61,722 bases of DNA from Bacteriovoracaceae bacterium (GCA_020630335.1 JAHDBN010000014.1:1-61722), one strand, 5' to 3'; numbered from the stretch's first letter, positions 45,098-53,722 are shown. Notes: generated from the letters alone by a model not told the origin. Numbers and translations are program-made.

Positions 45098-46486
45098 ATG
45101 AAACTATTAACATTATTGGCATCTTTATTAGTATTAAATTCCTTTGGGCAGGTTTGGTACCCTGCAAATTCATGGTTTAGCAAAGATCAGGATGGGAAAT
45201 TTCTTTATGAAGAAAAGTTCGCTGAATTTGTTCGAAATAAAGAGGTTGTGAATGTAGAGACTCTTGCTTTGAATGGTATCGAAATCGACTGTGCTGATTT
45301 ATATATTACCAATTATTTGATTTTTGCTGCCATTCATAAACTACCTGTTTATATAGAAGGGAGTGGAAACCACATTACAAATTTAACTAAAAAATTTAAT
45401 AGATATTCATTGCTTGGGAATGCTAAGCATGTCTTGATAAAAGAAGGAGGAAGTATACTTTCTTCCAGACTTATTGAATTTATTAAAGATGTTACACATC
45501 ATTATATTGATACTAATTCGTTACAAAAAAACTCCTTTATCATCTCTTTAGAAGCAGAGTACTTAAAAGAAGGAGTGATTTATGTCAAAAAGAAAAAAGC
45601 AGGAGCTTCGGGACATACACAGATTGTATCAAAGTTATCAAGGGAGAATGATGAATTTCCTATACATATGATTAATGTGAGTGTTCCTAGAGAGATCAAA
45701 GATGCTATTTTTGAGAGTCCATATTTCACTTCTGAATTACCATCATTAGATTTTTATACATTTAGAAAGTTTTATCCGGCCATAAACCAAAATGGAGAAA
45801 TCAGAAGAGCTCCGCTTAGTGCTTTAAGAGAAATGGGTTATGATTCGAGACGATCTCAGTTGAATTATCAGTTTGAAAAATTCAACTTTTTTTCTCTTGA
45901 TCTTTCTTGGAAAGTAAATCCAGAGATGTCAGTTGATATTCTTTTAAAATCACTTTTTTCCTTAATGAGAGAAAAGATTTATCAAAGAGATGGTGTTGTG
46001 ATGGATGCCTATAGAGTTTGTGTTACGGGTCATCTTGATTGTAACAAGGAAACGAATTATAGAAATTGGGATAACTACAGTACACCATCTAGGGATAAGG
46101 ATCTTAGAGATTTAATTACAGCGAATTATGATTTATTAAAAGAAGCAGCTATTACTTATAATGATGATAGTATTTGGGCCAAGTATAATAATGATTCTGA
46201 TAATGAGTGGATATTAATTACTTATGAGTTTGATGATTTAAAGAATGTAGAGCATTTAGACCTTGATCTAATGAAAGAAGAAGGGTTTGAACTTTATAAG
46301 TATGAAGATAAAAATACATTTAGAATCCGCCAATCCTTAACAATTACTAATGTTTTACGAAAAATTTCAAATCAAGAGTTAAGTTCTGAGCCAGAAGAAA
46401 ATATGTTAACAAGATGGGGATTTAGAAATTTCTTAAAGAAAAATATTCCTTTAGCTAAAATAAATGGAGAAAATAATGAAAACTAA
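45098..46486 (+). CDS. Secreted papain/NlpC-like protein, putative
   Basis: A 462-residue exported protein with a signal peptide (cleavage near SFGQ). It has an arrangement like cysteine peptidases of the NlpC/P60 type: Cys65 in EIDCADLYI at the start of a helix, and His173 in SGHTQIVSKL on a strand. The C-terminal half (about 200-460) is not recognised. NlpC enzymes cut peptidoglycan peptides, but the match is by motif placement only. It overlaps the next small exported gene by 11 bases. Confidence 0.6.
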   Translation: MKLLTLLASLLVLNSFGQVWYPANSWFSKDQDGKFLYEEKFAEFVRNKEVVNVETLALNGIEIDCADLYITNYLIFAAIHKLPVYIEGSGNHITNLTKKFNRYSLLGNAKHVLIKEGGSILSSRLIEFIKDVTHHYIDTNSLQKNSFIISLEAEYLKEGVIYVKKKKAGASGHTQIVSKLSRENDEFPIHMINVSVPREIKDAIFESPYFTSELPSLDFYTFRKFYPAINQNGEIRRAPLSALREMGYDSRRSQLNYQFEKFNFFSLDLSWKVNPEMSVDILLKSLFSLMREKIYQRDGVVMDAYRVCVTGHLDCNKETNYRNWDNYSTPSRDKDLRDLITANYDLLKEAAITYNDDSIWAKYNNDSDNEWILITYEFDDLKNVEHLDLDLMKEEGFELYKYEDKNTFRIRQSLTITNVLRKISNQELSSEPEENMLTRWGFRNFLKKNIPLAKINGENNEN

Positions 46487-46907
46487 AATGCTAGTAGTAA
46501 TAAGTGTTCTGTTTTGCTTTTCTGGGTATTCAATTAACCCTGATGCTTTAATGAAAGATGTGAGATCATTTAAATATTTAAAGTCTACATTTGGAGCGAA
46601 AGTTTTAAGAACTAACCTTCTTAGGATAAACAAAGATATTAAAGTAGAAAAAAAAGGTGTTGTTCATTATGGGCCATATTGTAGGATTTCAGTGGATGAG
46701 ATAAATGGAAAGCCTCGAGTTTTAAATAAGTCACATCGCTATGCTATTACTAGAATCGATTTCAAATATTATGAAACAATAATTGAAGCAACTAATATTT
46801 ATCATCTACCACAAAAATTAACGATTCAATGCTCTACTCGTATCTGGGAGAAAACTCCGGTGAGAGAATTTGAAGAAGCTCTTGATCACTATGTTTCTAT
46901 TGAATAG
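46476..46907 (+). CDS. Small exported protein, unknown
   Basis: A 143-residue protein with a signal peptide ending near FSGYS and a basic mature part. Two cysteines (about 69 and 119) may pair. I do not recognise it. ATG 46476 is chosen over ATG 46464 because the ggag lies eight bases ahead of it inside the previous gene. Translational overlap with the papain-like gene suggests the two work together, for example as enzyme and inhibitor or enzyme and partner. That is inference. Confidence 0.6.
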   Translation: MKTKMLVVISVLFCFSGYSINPDALMKDVRSFKYLKSTFGAKVLRTNLLRINKDIKVEKKGVVHYGPYCRISVDEINGKPRVLNKSHRYAITRIDFKYYETIIEATNIYHLPQKLTIQCSTRIWEKTPVREFEEALDHYVSIE

Positions 46908-47001
46908 CAATGCTATCAATAATGACATCTTTAATAACTGGTTACGTAGACTTTGCCTCGAGAATTATGTATAAGGTTTGAAAATAAGGAGAAACGATCA
47001 G

Positions 47002-47592
47002 ATGAAAAAAATTTTTATATTAACCTTTATACTTAGCTTTGCAGCGATATCCCAAACACTCGATGCAGATAACTGTCTTGAAGCTCAGAGTCTAGATGCT
47101 TTAGACATTAATATTAATAAATGTCCTGATTTACCTTCAATTCCAGAAAGTGTTAGTACTGATGCTTTTTCTGGGCAGATAGGACTTGGTGCTTGGGAGT
47201 TAGGTACAACAGCAGAAGGTGAGACATATAAATATGGAGAACTCGTTGATAGTGGAGCAAGTAACATTTTAGAGTTTTATGGTGGAGGTTCTACAGAAGT
47301 AAATTCATTAAATATTTCGTGCTGGGCCAAGGGATACTTTAGGTTAAGGGCCATTCTTCAGAATCCACCAGTTGAATATATTAAGCTAAGAAATGCTGGC
47401 TTCCAAGGAAGATTTTTTCAATTTCAAACTGATTTGAGAAATGGAAGGACTGGATTTAAAAGAATTTCTTCCTATCAAGATCATCTTGTGAAGTGGGTTA
47501 CAGTGATCACTGAAGATGGTGAGTGCATTCAACCAACTTTTTCGAAATTTCAAGACTACGCGAGATCTGAGTTGAAGAGACGTGGTTTATAA
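47002..47592 (+). CDS. Exported protein, unknown
   Basis: A 196-residue protein with a signal peptide (MKKIFILTFILSFAAISQT) and four cysteines in the mature part. The N-terminal part is acidic, and the C-terminal half is basic and strand-rich (YFRLRAIL, RFFQFQTD). I do not recognise the family. The start at 47002 fits the signal; a TTG at 46978 in the same frame would put charged residues ahead of it. An aaggag lies about 11 bases upstream. It is the third exported product in a row. Confidence 0.6.
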   Translation: MKKIFILTFILSFAAISQTLDADNCLEAQSLDALDININKCPDLPSIPESVSTDAFSGQIGLGAWELGTTAEGETYKYGELVDSGASNILEFYGGGSTEVNSLNISCWAKGYFRLRAILQNPPVEYIKLRNAGFQGRFFQFQTDLRNGRTGFKRISSYQDHLVKWVTVITEDGECIQPTFSKFQDYARSELKRRGL

Positions 47593-47873
47593 AAAAAGAC
47601 AAATGTCTTACCACTATCTTGAATTTTGTATTTTCAAAATTTAAATAGTAACTGATAATCCTTATTCTAAAGAGTGATTTTTTTAGCTCAGATGACGTTT
47701 AAAGCTATTTGAACGAGAAAAATTAGTCAGAAAAGCACTAAGTTTTATGAAATTAAGCTAACTTTTCTCTTAAGAGTTAAACTTCAACTGGTAAATTCAT
47801 TAAAGTCATCTTTCGTACTTAGTTTTTCTTTAGATCTCTTTGAATTAAATTCGACTTATGATATTTATTTTCA
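47593..47873. other. Gene-free stretch with a hairpin
   Basis: No credible reading frame is visible in these 281 bp. Early on there is a short hairpin (aagac-aaat-gtctt at 47587-47600 region) and a perfect 7-bp inverted repeat aattttg/caaaatt at 47622-47641, without a clear T-run. The 3' part presumably holds the promoter for the DUF3050 gene, but no strong -35/-10 pair stands out. Confidence 0.5.
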
Positions 47874-48653
47874 ATGATCTTACAATTACTTGATTCAATA
47901 GAAGCTAAAACTGATCAATTAAGAAACCATTCTATTTATTCTAAATTAGAAACGATTTCTGAACTGAGATTCTTTATGGAGAGGCATGTTTTTGCCGTTT
48001 TTGATTTTATGTGTTTAGCAAAATCACTCCAGCACAAGTTTGCTCCAGCTAAAGGGTATTGGACTCCTCCTAGTAATCCTCAAATGGCTCGATTTATAAA
48101 TGAAATCATACTGGCAGAGGAGTCTGATTTCTTATTTGGTGACCCTGAAAAACCCATGAGCCACTTTGAAATTTATATTGAAGCAATGAAAGAGGTTGGT
48201 GCGAACACGGCTCCCATTCTATCGTTTTTAGCAAAAATGAAAGATAACAAATACGATTTATCTTCGTCTTTAATTCCATTGAGCTGTAAGAGATTTATCG
48301 CAGAAACCTTCTCTGTTATCCAGAGAAACCAAATAAATGAAATAGCAGCATATTTTTGTTTTGGTAGGGAAAGAATCATACCAGATCTATTTCAAGCAAT
48401 TCTTGAAAAATCTAATATTAGAAAATCGACTGCACCAATTTTTGAATTCTACCTTAAGAGGCATATTGAAATTGATGGTGACGAGCATGGTCCAATAGCT
48501 TTGAAAATGATAGAAGATGTTTGTCAAGATGATCCTACTGTCTGGTTCGCTACAACAGAAGCAGCAAATAGAGCTATTTTACATAGAATCAATTTCTGGA
48601 ATGACATTTCAGAAGAATTGAATGCTGCTCGACATAAAGAATTAAGTCTGTAA
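47874..48653 (+). CDS. DUF3050-family protein (heme-oxygenase-like fold)
   Basis: A 259-residue soluble protein. It matches the DUF3050 pattern: LRFFMERHVFAVFDFM near the N terminus, LAEESD, HFEIYIEAMKEVGA, CFGRERIIPDLF, and YLKRHIEIDGDEHGP. The set of Glu and His residues is that of helical di-iron or heme-oxygenase-like enzymes. The function is unknown. No Shine-Dalgarno lies ahead of the ATG. The flanks are unusually long non-coding stretches for this compact region. Confidence 0.85.
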   Translation: MILQLLDSIEAKTDQLRNHSIYSKLETISELRFFMERHVFAVFDFMCLAKSLQHKFAPAKGYWTPPSNPQMARFINEIILAEESDFLFGDPEKPMSHFEIYIEAMKEVGANTAPILSFLAKMKDNKYDLSSSLIPLSCKRFIAETFSVIQRNQINEIAAYFCFGRERIIPDLFQAILEKSNIRKSTAPIFEFYLKRHIEIDGDEHGPIALKMIEDVCQDDPTVWFATTEAANRAILHRINFWNDISEELNAARHKELSL

Positions 48654-48888
48654 CGAGATAAACACCTGAACTTTATAATTATGAACTCAATTCCTTGTCC
48701 CTAGGGATTTTTAAACACTAAAAATCAACTAAGCCAGAGTTAAGCCAAACTAAGCAATTTGCAGAAACTCCCTGAAATTTTTAGAAATAATAAAAACGAG
48801 ATACGCTCTAATCTCAAAACAACGTTAGTTAATAAAATTAAATAGTTAGTAAATGTTTAGCTCGAAATAAAAATGAATTGAAATCAAA
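48654..48888. other. Non-coding stretch between the DUF3050 gene and tRNA-Leu
   Basis: There is no credible reading frame. A 10-bp palindrome, tccctaggga (48698-48707), is followed by five T and could form only a short-stem hairpin. No clear tRNA 3' processing terminator is visible on the minus strand. Confidence 0.5.
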
Positions 48889-48972
48889 TGGTGCCTCGGG
48901 GGGGACTTGAACCCCCACACCCGAAGGCAACGGATTTTGAATCCGTCGTGTCTACCATTCCACCACCAAGGC
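48889..48972 (-). tRNA. tRNA-Leu (anticodon CAA)
   Basis: The 84-base gene has a 7-bp acceptor stem (GCCTTGG/CCGAGGC with one G-T pair). The anticodon stem is ACGGA/TCCGT with a TTCAAAA loop (anticodon CAA). It has a long variable arm typical of class II tRNAs, a T-arm with GTTCAAG, and an encoded CCA. It decodes UUG. It lies just downstream of, and on the same strand as, the SDR gene, about 41 bp after its stop. Confidence 0.97.
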
Positions 48973-49013
48973 CCATATGATTAGATAAAGATCTCAAAAA
49001 ATTGAGGTGGTGT

Positions 49014-49991
49014 CTAATCTTTTTGTTTCTTTTTTCTTAAATTTTTTCCTAGATTCTCGATTGCTTCTTTTACTGAATATTTGATTTTTACTTTAGCAAA
49101 GCCTTTTTGAAACTTATCTTCAGATAACAAGCAAGGGAACTTTAAGTAATCTAAAAGATAACCAGGAACTCCAAACTTTTTGTTTGCTAAAGTATTGATT
49201 TTTGATAAAGCAAAGACTGGTAATGAATAAGCATCAGGATTAATTGTTTTAACTGCGTTCTTAATTGAAACATAGCCAGGAGCTGTAACATTATAAAGTC
49301 CTGGTTCTACTTTAATTGACTCTACTAAAACAGATGCCATATCATCTTCATGAATAAATTGAACTGTAGGATTATAATCCATTGGATAAAAAGATAAAGG
49401 ATGAGTGAGATAATTAGTAATTCCATTTCTTAAACTAGGCCCAATTATATTAGTAGGCCTTAAAATTAAAGTATCAATGACATTTCTATTCTCATGCATC
49501 CAAGCTTCACATCTTTGATCCATCTCCACCACGTCTCTTAATTCAGGAAACTTCAAGCTTCCTCTAAGAGGGTATCTCTCATCTAGAAATATTGGATTAT
49601 CATTCATCGCACCGTAAACATGAAATGAGCTGAGTATAACAATTTTTTGAACTCTTGTTCTTAAAGATAAATCAAGAATCGTTTGAGTTCCTTGTAAACT
49701 TAAATTTAATCGTTTTTTTAAAAGTTTATTAGAGATTTTAGAATGAGTTACTCTAGATAAATAAAGAACATAATCAAAATTATTTTCTCTGAATAAATCT
49801 TCAAAATCGCCTCGTCTGTACTCTAATCTTTTGAAAGTATAACGAGGGTGCTTCATTGGTTTATCTAGAAGTCTGGTATCTACACCTGTAATTTTAAGTT
49901 TAGGATATTTTTTTAAAAACTTTTGAATTGTTTTATAAGCAAGGCCACCTTTAGCGCCAATGATTAATAAATGTTTTTCCGCTTTATTCAT
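49014..49991 (-). CDS. NAD-dependent epimerase/dehydratase-like (SDR) protein lacking the YxxxK pair
   Basis: A 325-residue extended SDR. The N-terminal nucleotide-binding loop IIGAKGGLA, the D-x-D region and the SSFHVYG serine segment are present. Where the catalytic Tyr-x3-Lys normally follows, the sequence is ELRDVVEMDQR, with neither residue. LRPTNIIGP and the C-terminal substrate-loop pattern are kept. It may bind rather than convert a nucleotide sugar or lipid substrate, or use another base. It starts 3 bases after the acyltransferase gene, so the two are coupled. Confidence 0.8.
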   Translation of the reverse strand: MNKAEKHLLIIGAKGGLAYKTIQKFLKKYPKLKITGVDTRLLDKPMKHPRYTFKRLEYRRGDFEDLFRENNFDYVLYLSRVTHSKISNKLLKKRLNLSLQGTQTILDLSLRTRVQKIVILSSFHVYGAMNDNPIFLDERYPLRGSLKFPELRDVVEMDQRCEAWMHENRNVIDTLILRPTNIIGPSLRNGITNYLTHPLSFYPMDYNPTVQFIHEDDMASVLVESIKVEPGLYNVTAPGYVSIKNAVKTINPDAYSLPVFALSKINTLANKKFGVPGYLLDYLKFPCLLSEDKFQKGFAKVKIKYSVKEAIENLGKNLRKKKQKD

Positions 49992-49994
49992 TTT

Positions 49995-50855
49995 TTACTC
50001 AAACATCTTTCTTTTTTTAGGTAACTCTTTATCAATCTTTTCTTGAATGACTTCTTTAATCTTTTGAACCTCTTTCTTGATTTCACTTGTAGGCGAGTCT
50101 TTGTTTAATTTTTTATTTGGTTTAATAGTTTTCCCAATATGTATATCAACTGGTGAAGGCATAGGTAAGGCACCTAATAAACCAAACCATGGAAAGAAAG
50201 GAGTAATTGGAAAACTTGGAACGTTTAATAACTCAGCCATCTTAGGACTTTGATGTACATAAGGATAAAATTCTTCTGCTCCAATAACGGTGATAGGAAC
50301 AATAGGAATATCTTGTTCTAAGGCAAGTCTGTAAAATCCATTTGTGAATTTTTGGAGTTTATAAAAATCCTCTGTTGATTTCGTGATTCCTTTTACACCT
50401 TCTGGGAAAACTAAAATTGAGTGGCCTCTTTCTAAAAGATATCGACAATTTTTTCTATCTCCAAGAATAGTACCTGCCTCACTCACAATTTTTGCTAAGA
50501 AAGGAAGTTGAAACATAAACCTTTCACCCATCCCTCTTAGAAGAATTGGATTCTTTTTTTCCATAATTAAACTAGTGATAATCAAAGCACCATCAATTGG
50601 AATCTGTCCTGAATGATTAGCAATAACGATAAAGTTTTTTTTCTTTGGAAGGTTTTCTAACCCATGAAGTTTTACACGGAAATATTTGTCATATAAGGGA
50701 TAGATATAAGTTAGAGCAGTTTGAAGTGTATCAATATTTAATCCCCAAGGATCACGCTCTTGTCCATACCTCTTTCTTAGAAGTTCTGATTTTTTAGCAA
50801 TTTTTTTTCTATTTTCATTTAAATAGAATTCAATTAGTTCAGAGACAGAAGCCAT
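49995..50855 (-). CDS. 1-acyl-sn-glycerol-3-phosphate acyltransferase-like (LPLAT family)
   Basis: A 286-residue acyltransferase of the PlsC/LPLAT superfamily. The NHSGQIPIDGAL block (His-x6-Asp spacing, as in the longer lysophospholipid-acyltransferase branch) and FPEGVKG are the catalytic and binding motifs. Proline-rich hydrophobic segments near PITPFFPWFG suggest membrane association. The start is at ATG 50855. The open frame reaches 51011, but the extra part overlaps the divergent 50923 gene and is not family-like. It probably works with the adjacent SDR protein on a lipid or wax-ester-like substrate; that is inference. Confidence 0.85.
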   Translation of the reverse strand: MASVSELIEFYLNENRKKIAKKSELLRKRYGQERDPWGLNIDTLQTALTYIYPLYDKYFRVKLHGLENLPKKKNFIVIANHSGQIPIDGALIITSLIMEKKNPILLRGMGERFMFQLPFLAKIVSEAGTILGDRKNCRYLLERGHSILVFPEGVKGITKSTEDFYKLQKFTNGFYRLALEQDIPIVPITVIGAEEFYPYVHQSPKMAELLNVPSFPITPFFPWFGLLGALPMPSPVDIHIGKTIKPNKKLNKDSPTSEIKKEVQKIKEVIQEKIDKELPKKRKMFE

Positions 50856-50861
50856 TGCTTT

Positions 50862-50867
50862 ATTATA
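50862..50867 (-). promoter_or_regulatory. Perfect -10 box six bases before the acyltransferase start
   Basis: On the minus strand TATAAT is followed by aaagca and the ATG at 50855. No Shine-Dalgarno is present. The spacing equals that at 45086 and predicts a leaderless transcript. Confidence 0.5.
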
Positions 50868-50922
50868 TAATGTTTGATGAACATCGAAAGACGGTAAAAG
50901 CTTCAAGACTTCAAGGAAAGAA

Positions 50923-51201
50923 ATGAAAGACAAGTTTAATGATTTAGTGAAAAAGGCCTCTAAAAATATGAACTCCATTGTAGGCATAGGAAAAGACCTT
51001 TTGGAGACCACTAAGCTTGAGCAAAGCTTGAATCAAAATTATAAAGAGTTAGGGAAAATGTTGTACGAAAAGCATCAGTCTTCTGAGCTTTATTCAGGAG
51101 ATCATGACTTAAGAGATGAGTGTGAAAAAATAACTCAGATAATTAAGTTGATCGATGAATGCAAGCAAGATGTAAAAAAGAAAAGAGAATCAATTTTCTA
51201 G
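50923..51201 (+). CDS. Small coiled-coil protein, unknown
   Basis: A 92-residue, highly charged helical protein (heptad-like pattern from about 25 to 90) with two cysteines near the C-terminal half. No signal or membrane segment is visible. I do not recognise it. The aagga Shine-Dalgarno is good. It is divergent from the acyltransferase gene, with a 67-bp gap, and its 3' end overlaps convergent engB by 12 bases. Confidence 0.65.
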   Translation: MKDKFNDLVKKASKNMNSIVGIGKDLLETTKLEQSLNQNYKELGKMLYEKHQSSELYSGDHDLRDECEKITQIIKLIDECKQDVKKKRESIF

Positions 51202-51807
51202 TAAATAATCTACAAGATCAGCTTCTATACTCTCAAGATTTAATTTTTTATGTGCAGAAATAGAGTAGGTATTATTGAGCTGAGATTTTAGTAAATTCTT
51301 TAGTTTTGCTCTGGCACTTTGAGTTTTTAATTTGTCTATTTTATTAAAAATCATCCAATACTTTGATTTAAACCTTTTAAAATATTCAATGAAATTTTCA
51401 TCATTTTTTTGAAATGGATGTTGGCTATCCATAAGATGAATAAACAAGCATTTTTTATGATAAAGTTTAAAGAAATCATCGATCAAGACATCCCATCGAC
51501 TTCTTTCAGCTTTTGAAACTCTAGCATGTCCAAAACCTGGGAGATCAAATGCTTTAAAAGTATGGACCTCACCATTCTCATCTTCTACATCAAAAGAAAA
51601 AACTTGTACGTCACTTGTTTTTCCAGGAGTGTTCGAAACTCTTGCTATTTTATTTTTAAAAAAAGCATTAATAAAAGTGGACTTTCCAACGTTAGATCGA
51701 CCACAAAGAGCAATACCTTTATCAAAGGTATCTAAATATTCTTCTAACTGGGCCCTCGTGGCCATTGTTGTTATATGTTTTGAATTTGCTCTAATTATTT
51801 TTTTCAT
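51190..51807 (-). CDS. engB: Ribosome biogenesis GTP-binding protein EngB (YsxC/YihA)
   Basis: A small essential GTPase needed for 50S assembly. The 205-residue protein has the G1 loop GRSNVGKST (about 36-44), G3 in DLPGFGHA, G4 in NKIDK, and the conserved TPGKT G2 region. The family normally has the N-terminal LAGRSNVGKS arrangement seen here. The 3' end overlaps the convergent coiled-coil gene. Confidence 0.94.
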   Translation of the reverse strand: MKKIIRANSKHITTMATRAQLEEYLDTFDKGIALCGRSNVGKSTFINAFFKNKIARVSNTPGKTSDVQVFSFDVEDENGEVHTFKAFDLPGFGHARVSKAERSRWDVLIDDFFKLYHKKCLFIHLMDSQHPFQKNDENFIEYFKRFKSKYWMIFNKIDKLKTQSARAKLKNLLKSQLNNTYSISAHKKLNLESIEADLVDYLLEN

Positions 51808-51886
51808 TTTTAAAAAACCTTATAAAATAAATGATTTTTTCTTGAGTTTTATAGCAAGATATTTCAAGTAACAAAAGAGGTGTTTT

Positions 51887-52930
51887 ATGGATTTAGAAAA
51901 CAATACTATCCAGCATTTAGACTTTTTCACAATTTTGCCGCTTTATGGCCAGAAAAAAACGAAAAAGCTTCAATTTAGTGAATATTCCTTTAATTATAGA
52001 GATAAAAGTAAAATACCTCATGATGTGTTATTAGAAGGGCTTGAAGCTGATTCTACTGAGCTTAAGCTAAAACTTGGAAGTAAAGGTTATGTTCTAAGAA
52101 GTGCTTCTAGAGAGTATTTTGAATGTAATGGAACTTTAGTAAAACATGTACTGCTTCAAGATGGTGATAGAGTAAAAAGTGATGAAAATATATTAATCTT
52201 TCATAAAAAACACTCTGAAAAATTAAGTGATACTCGTTTAGAAAAAATTGCTCAGACCAAGTCGAGAGTTTTATTTCAAGGAGAGACAGGGATAGGGAAA
52301 TCTTATCACGCCAGAAAACTTCATGATCTTTCAGGAAGAAGAGGGAAGTTTGTTCAATTAAATCTTTCTACTTTCTCAGAGTCTCTTTTAGAGTCTGAAA
52401 TCTTTGGCCATGAAAAAGGGGCCTTTACGGGTGCTTATAAAGAAAAACTTGGTGGTATTGAATTAGCTAAAGATGGAACATTGTTTTTAGATGAGATAGA
52501 TTCACTATCAAAAAATATACAACTAAAGCTATTATTATTTCTTGATAATCATAAATTTCGAAGAGTGGGAGCAGAGAGAGAGAAAAGTTCAAACGCTCGA
52601 TTAGTATTTGCTAGCTCTAGAAAAATAGATCGACTTCATAAAGAAAACATTTTCAGAAGTGATTTTTATTATAGATTAGATAGCAGCTTTATAATAAATT
52701 TAGATCCTTTAAGAGAGAAAAAAGAGAAAATTCAAGAGATTTGTTTTGCTTTTGAAAAAAAGCATCAACTCTCTATTGATAGGAAACTGATTTCATTTTA
52801 TCAAACTCTTTCTTGGCCAGGTAATATTAGACAGTTATTAAATCATTTAGAAAAAAAGTATTTGTTCTCAAAAAGAAGATTTAGTTACGATGAGTTAGAT
52901 CAAAAACTATCTAAAAAACTTAGAGATTAA
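51887..52930 (+). CDS. FHA-like plus sigma54-type AAA+ ATPase without DNA-binding domain
   Basis: A 347-residue protein. An N-terminal region (about 50-110) looks like a degenerate FHA domain. The sigma54-interaction module follows: Walker A GETGIGKS (132-139), GAFTGA (178-183), Walker B LFLDEID (about 199-205) and the WPGNIRQL sensor segment. It ends about 30 residues later at KKLRD, with no helix-turn-helix. It should contact sigma54 but cannot bind an enhancer by itself. The Shine-Dalgarno (agagg) is good. The 3' end overlaps the convergent gene by 24 bases. Confidence 0.88.
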   Translation: MDLENNTIQHLDFFTILPLYGQKKTKKLQFSEYSFNYRDKSKIPHDVLLEGLEADSTELKLKLGSKGYVLRSASREYFECNGTLVKHVLLQDGDRVKSDENILIFHKKHSEKLSDTRLEKIAQTKSRVLFQGETGIGKSYHARKLHDLSGRRGKFVQLNLSTFSESLLESEIFGHEKGAFTGAYKEKLGGIELAKDGTLFLDEIDSLSKNIQLKLLLFLDNHKFRRVGAEREKSSNARLVFASSRKIDRLHKENIFRSDFYYRLDSSFIINLDPLREKKEKIQEICFAFEKKHQLSIDRKLISFYQTLSWPGNIRQLLNHLEKKYLFSKRRFSYDELDQKLSKKLRD

Positions 52931-53650
52931 TAAACGATCAATCTTAGAATCTTTTGGTAGCTTTTTATTAATTAGTTTAACTAATTCTTTCTCAACTTTA
53001 CTTTTCTCTGATTGAGATAGAAAACTACTATTCACTTCTATGACTTTCCCATCAAGGATTTGCGAGGGAAGAGAAGGTAGTTTACTTTTAAACGCATTGA
53101 TAGAACTTTGTGTGCTTGCAAGAATTCTGTATTCAATAGGAAGAACTAAATCTTGACCTGTTTTTTTATTATGAACTTTAATCTTGATACCAGAATCTCT
53201 ATGTGAAAAAGATTGAATTTTCTTTGAAACCTTTGCTATTTTTTTAGATTTTACTTTCTTTGAAACTTTGGTTTTAGTTTTTGAAACAACTACTTTTTTT
53301 ATTTTCTTTTTCTCAGGAGTTACAATTTTTTTTGTTAAGGGTTTTTGTAGCAAAGCTATTTTTTCATTTATAGACTTTTCTGGAGTTTTAATAGATGCAA
53401 TACTTCGTTGATGTTGAGGTTCTTTTAGTTTTACTTGTTTTTGTGGAACCTCTTTAAGAACTGGAAGTTTCTTAAGAATTGGTTTTTCAGCTTGCGTGTG
53501 ATCAGAAGCTTGATAAGGAGTTTGAGTCCTATCACTGTAAATAATATTTCTAGAAGATTGGAAGATATTAAACATACAAAATCCAAAAATTACTAGTGAA
53601 AGGCTTCCAATTCTAAATGAGTTCAATATTGAGTTTTTGTTTTTATTCAT
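52907..53650 (-). CDS. TonB-shaped inner-membrane protein, unknown
   Basis: A 247-residue protein. A short N terminus leads to one membrane helix (about 14-32), a long Lys/Pro-rich linker (about 50-150), and a C-terminal folded region of about 85 residues. The layout is that of TonB, TolA or other envelope-spanning proteins, but the C-terminal sequence is not one I recognise. The start is ATG 53650; the open frame extends to 53707 into the accA promoter region. No Shine-Dalgarno is seen; TAAAAT lies seven bases before the ATG. Confidence 0.65.
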   Translation of the reverse strand: MNKNKNSILNSFRIGSLSLVIFGFCMFNIFQSSRNIIYSDRTQTPYQASDHTQAEKPILKKLPVLKEVPQKQVKLKEPQHQRSIASIKTPEKSINEKIALLQKPLTKKIVTPEKKKIKKVVVSKTKTKVSKKVKSKKIAKVSKKIQSFSHRDSGIKIKVHNKKTGQDLVLPIEYRILASTQSSINAFKSKLPSLPSQILDGKVIEVNSSFLSQSEKSKVEKELVKLINKKLPKDSKIDRLLISKFFR

Positions 53651-53693
53651 AGCATTTATTTTATCTTTATAAGTAATTTCAAGAAAGTAGGGA

Positions 53694-53722
53694 GTGATTT
53701 TCCTCATACAAGTTGTTAGAAT
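53694..53722 (+). promoter_or_regulatory. Candidate leaderless promoter of accA
   Basis: GTGATT (53694-53699), a 17-bp spacer and TAGAAT (53717-53722) end seven bases before the ATG at 53730. There is no Shine-Dalgarno. The promoter would drive accA-yicC-gmk-rsh. Confidence 0.42.

Noticed and set aside
48698-48712. Palindrome tccctaggga followed by five T after the DUF3050 gene
   Set aside because: As RNA it can form only a three-base stem around a four-base loop, too weak for a terminator call.
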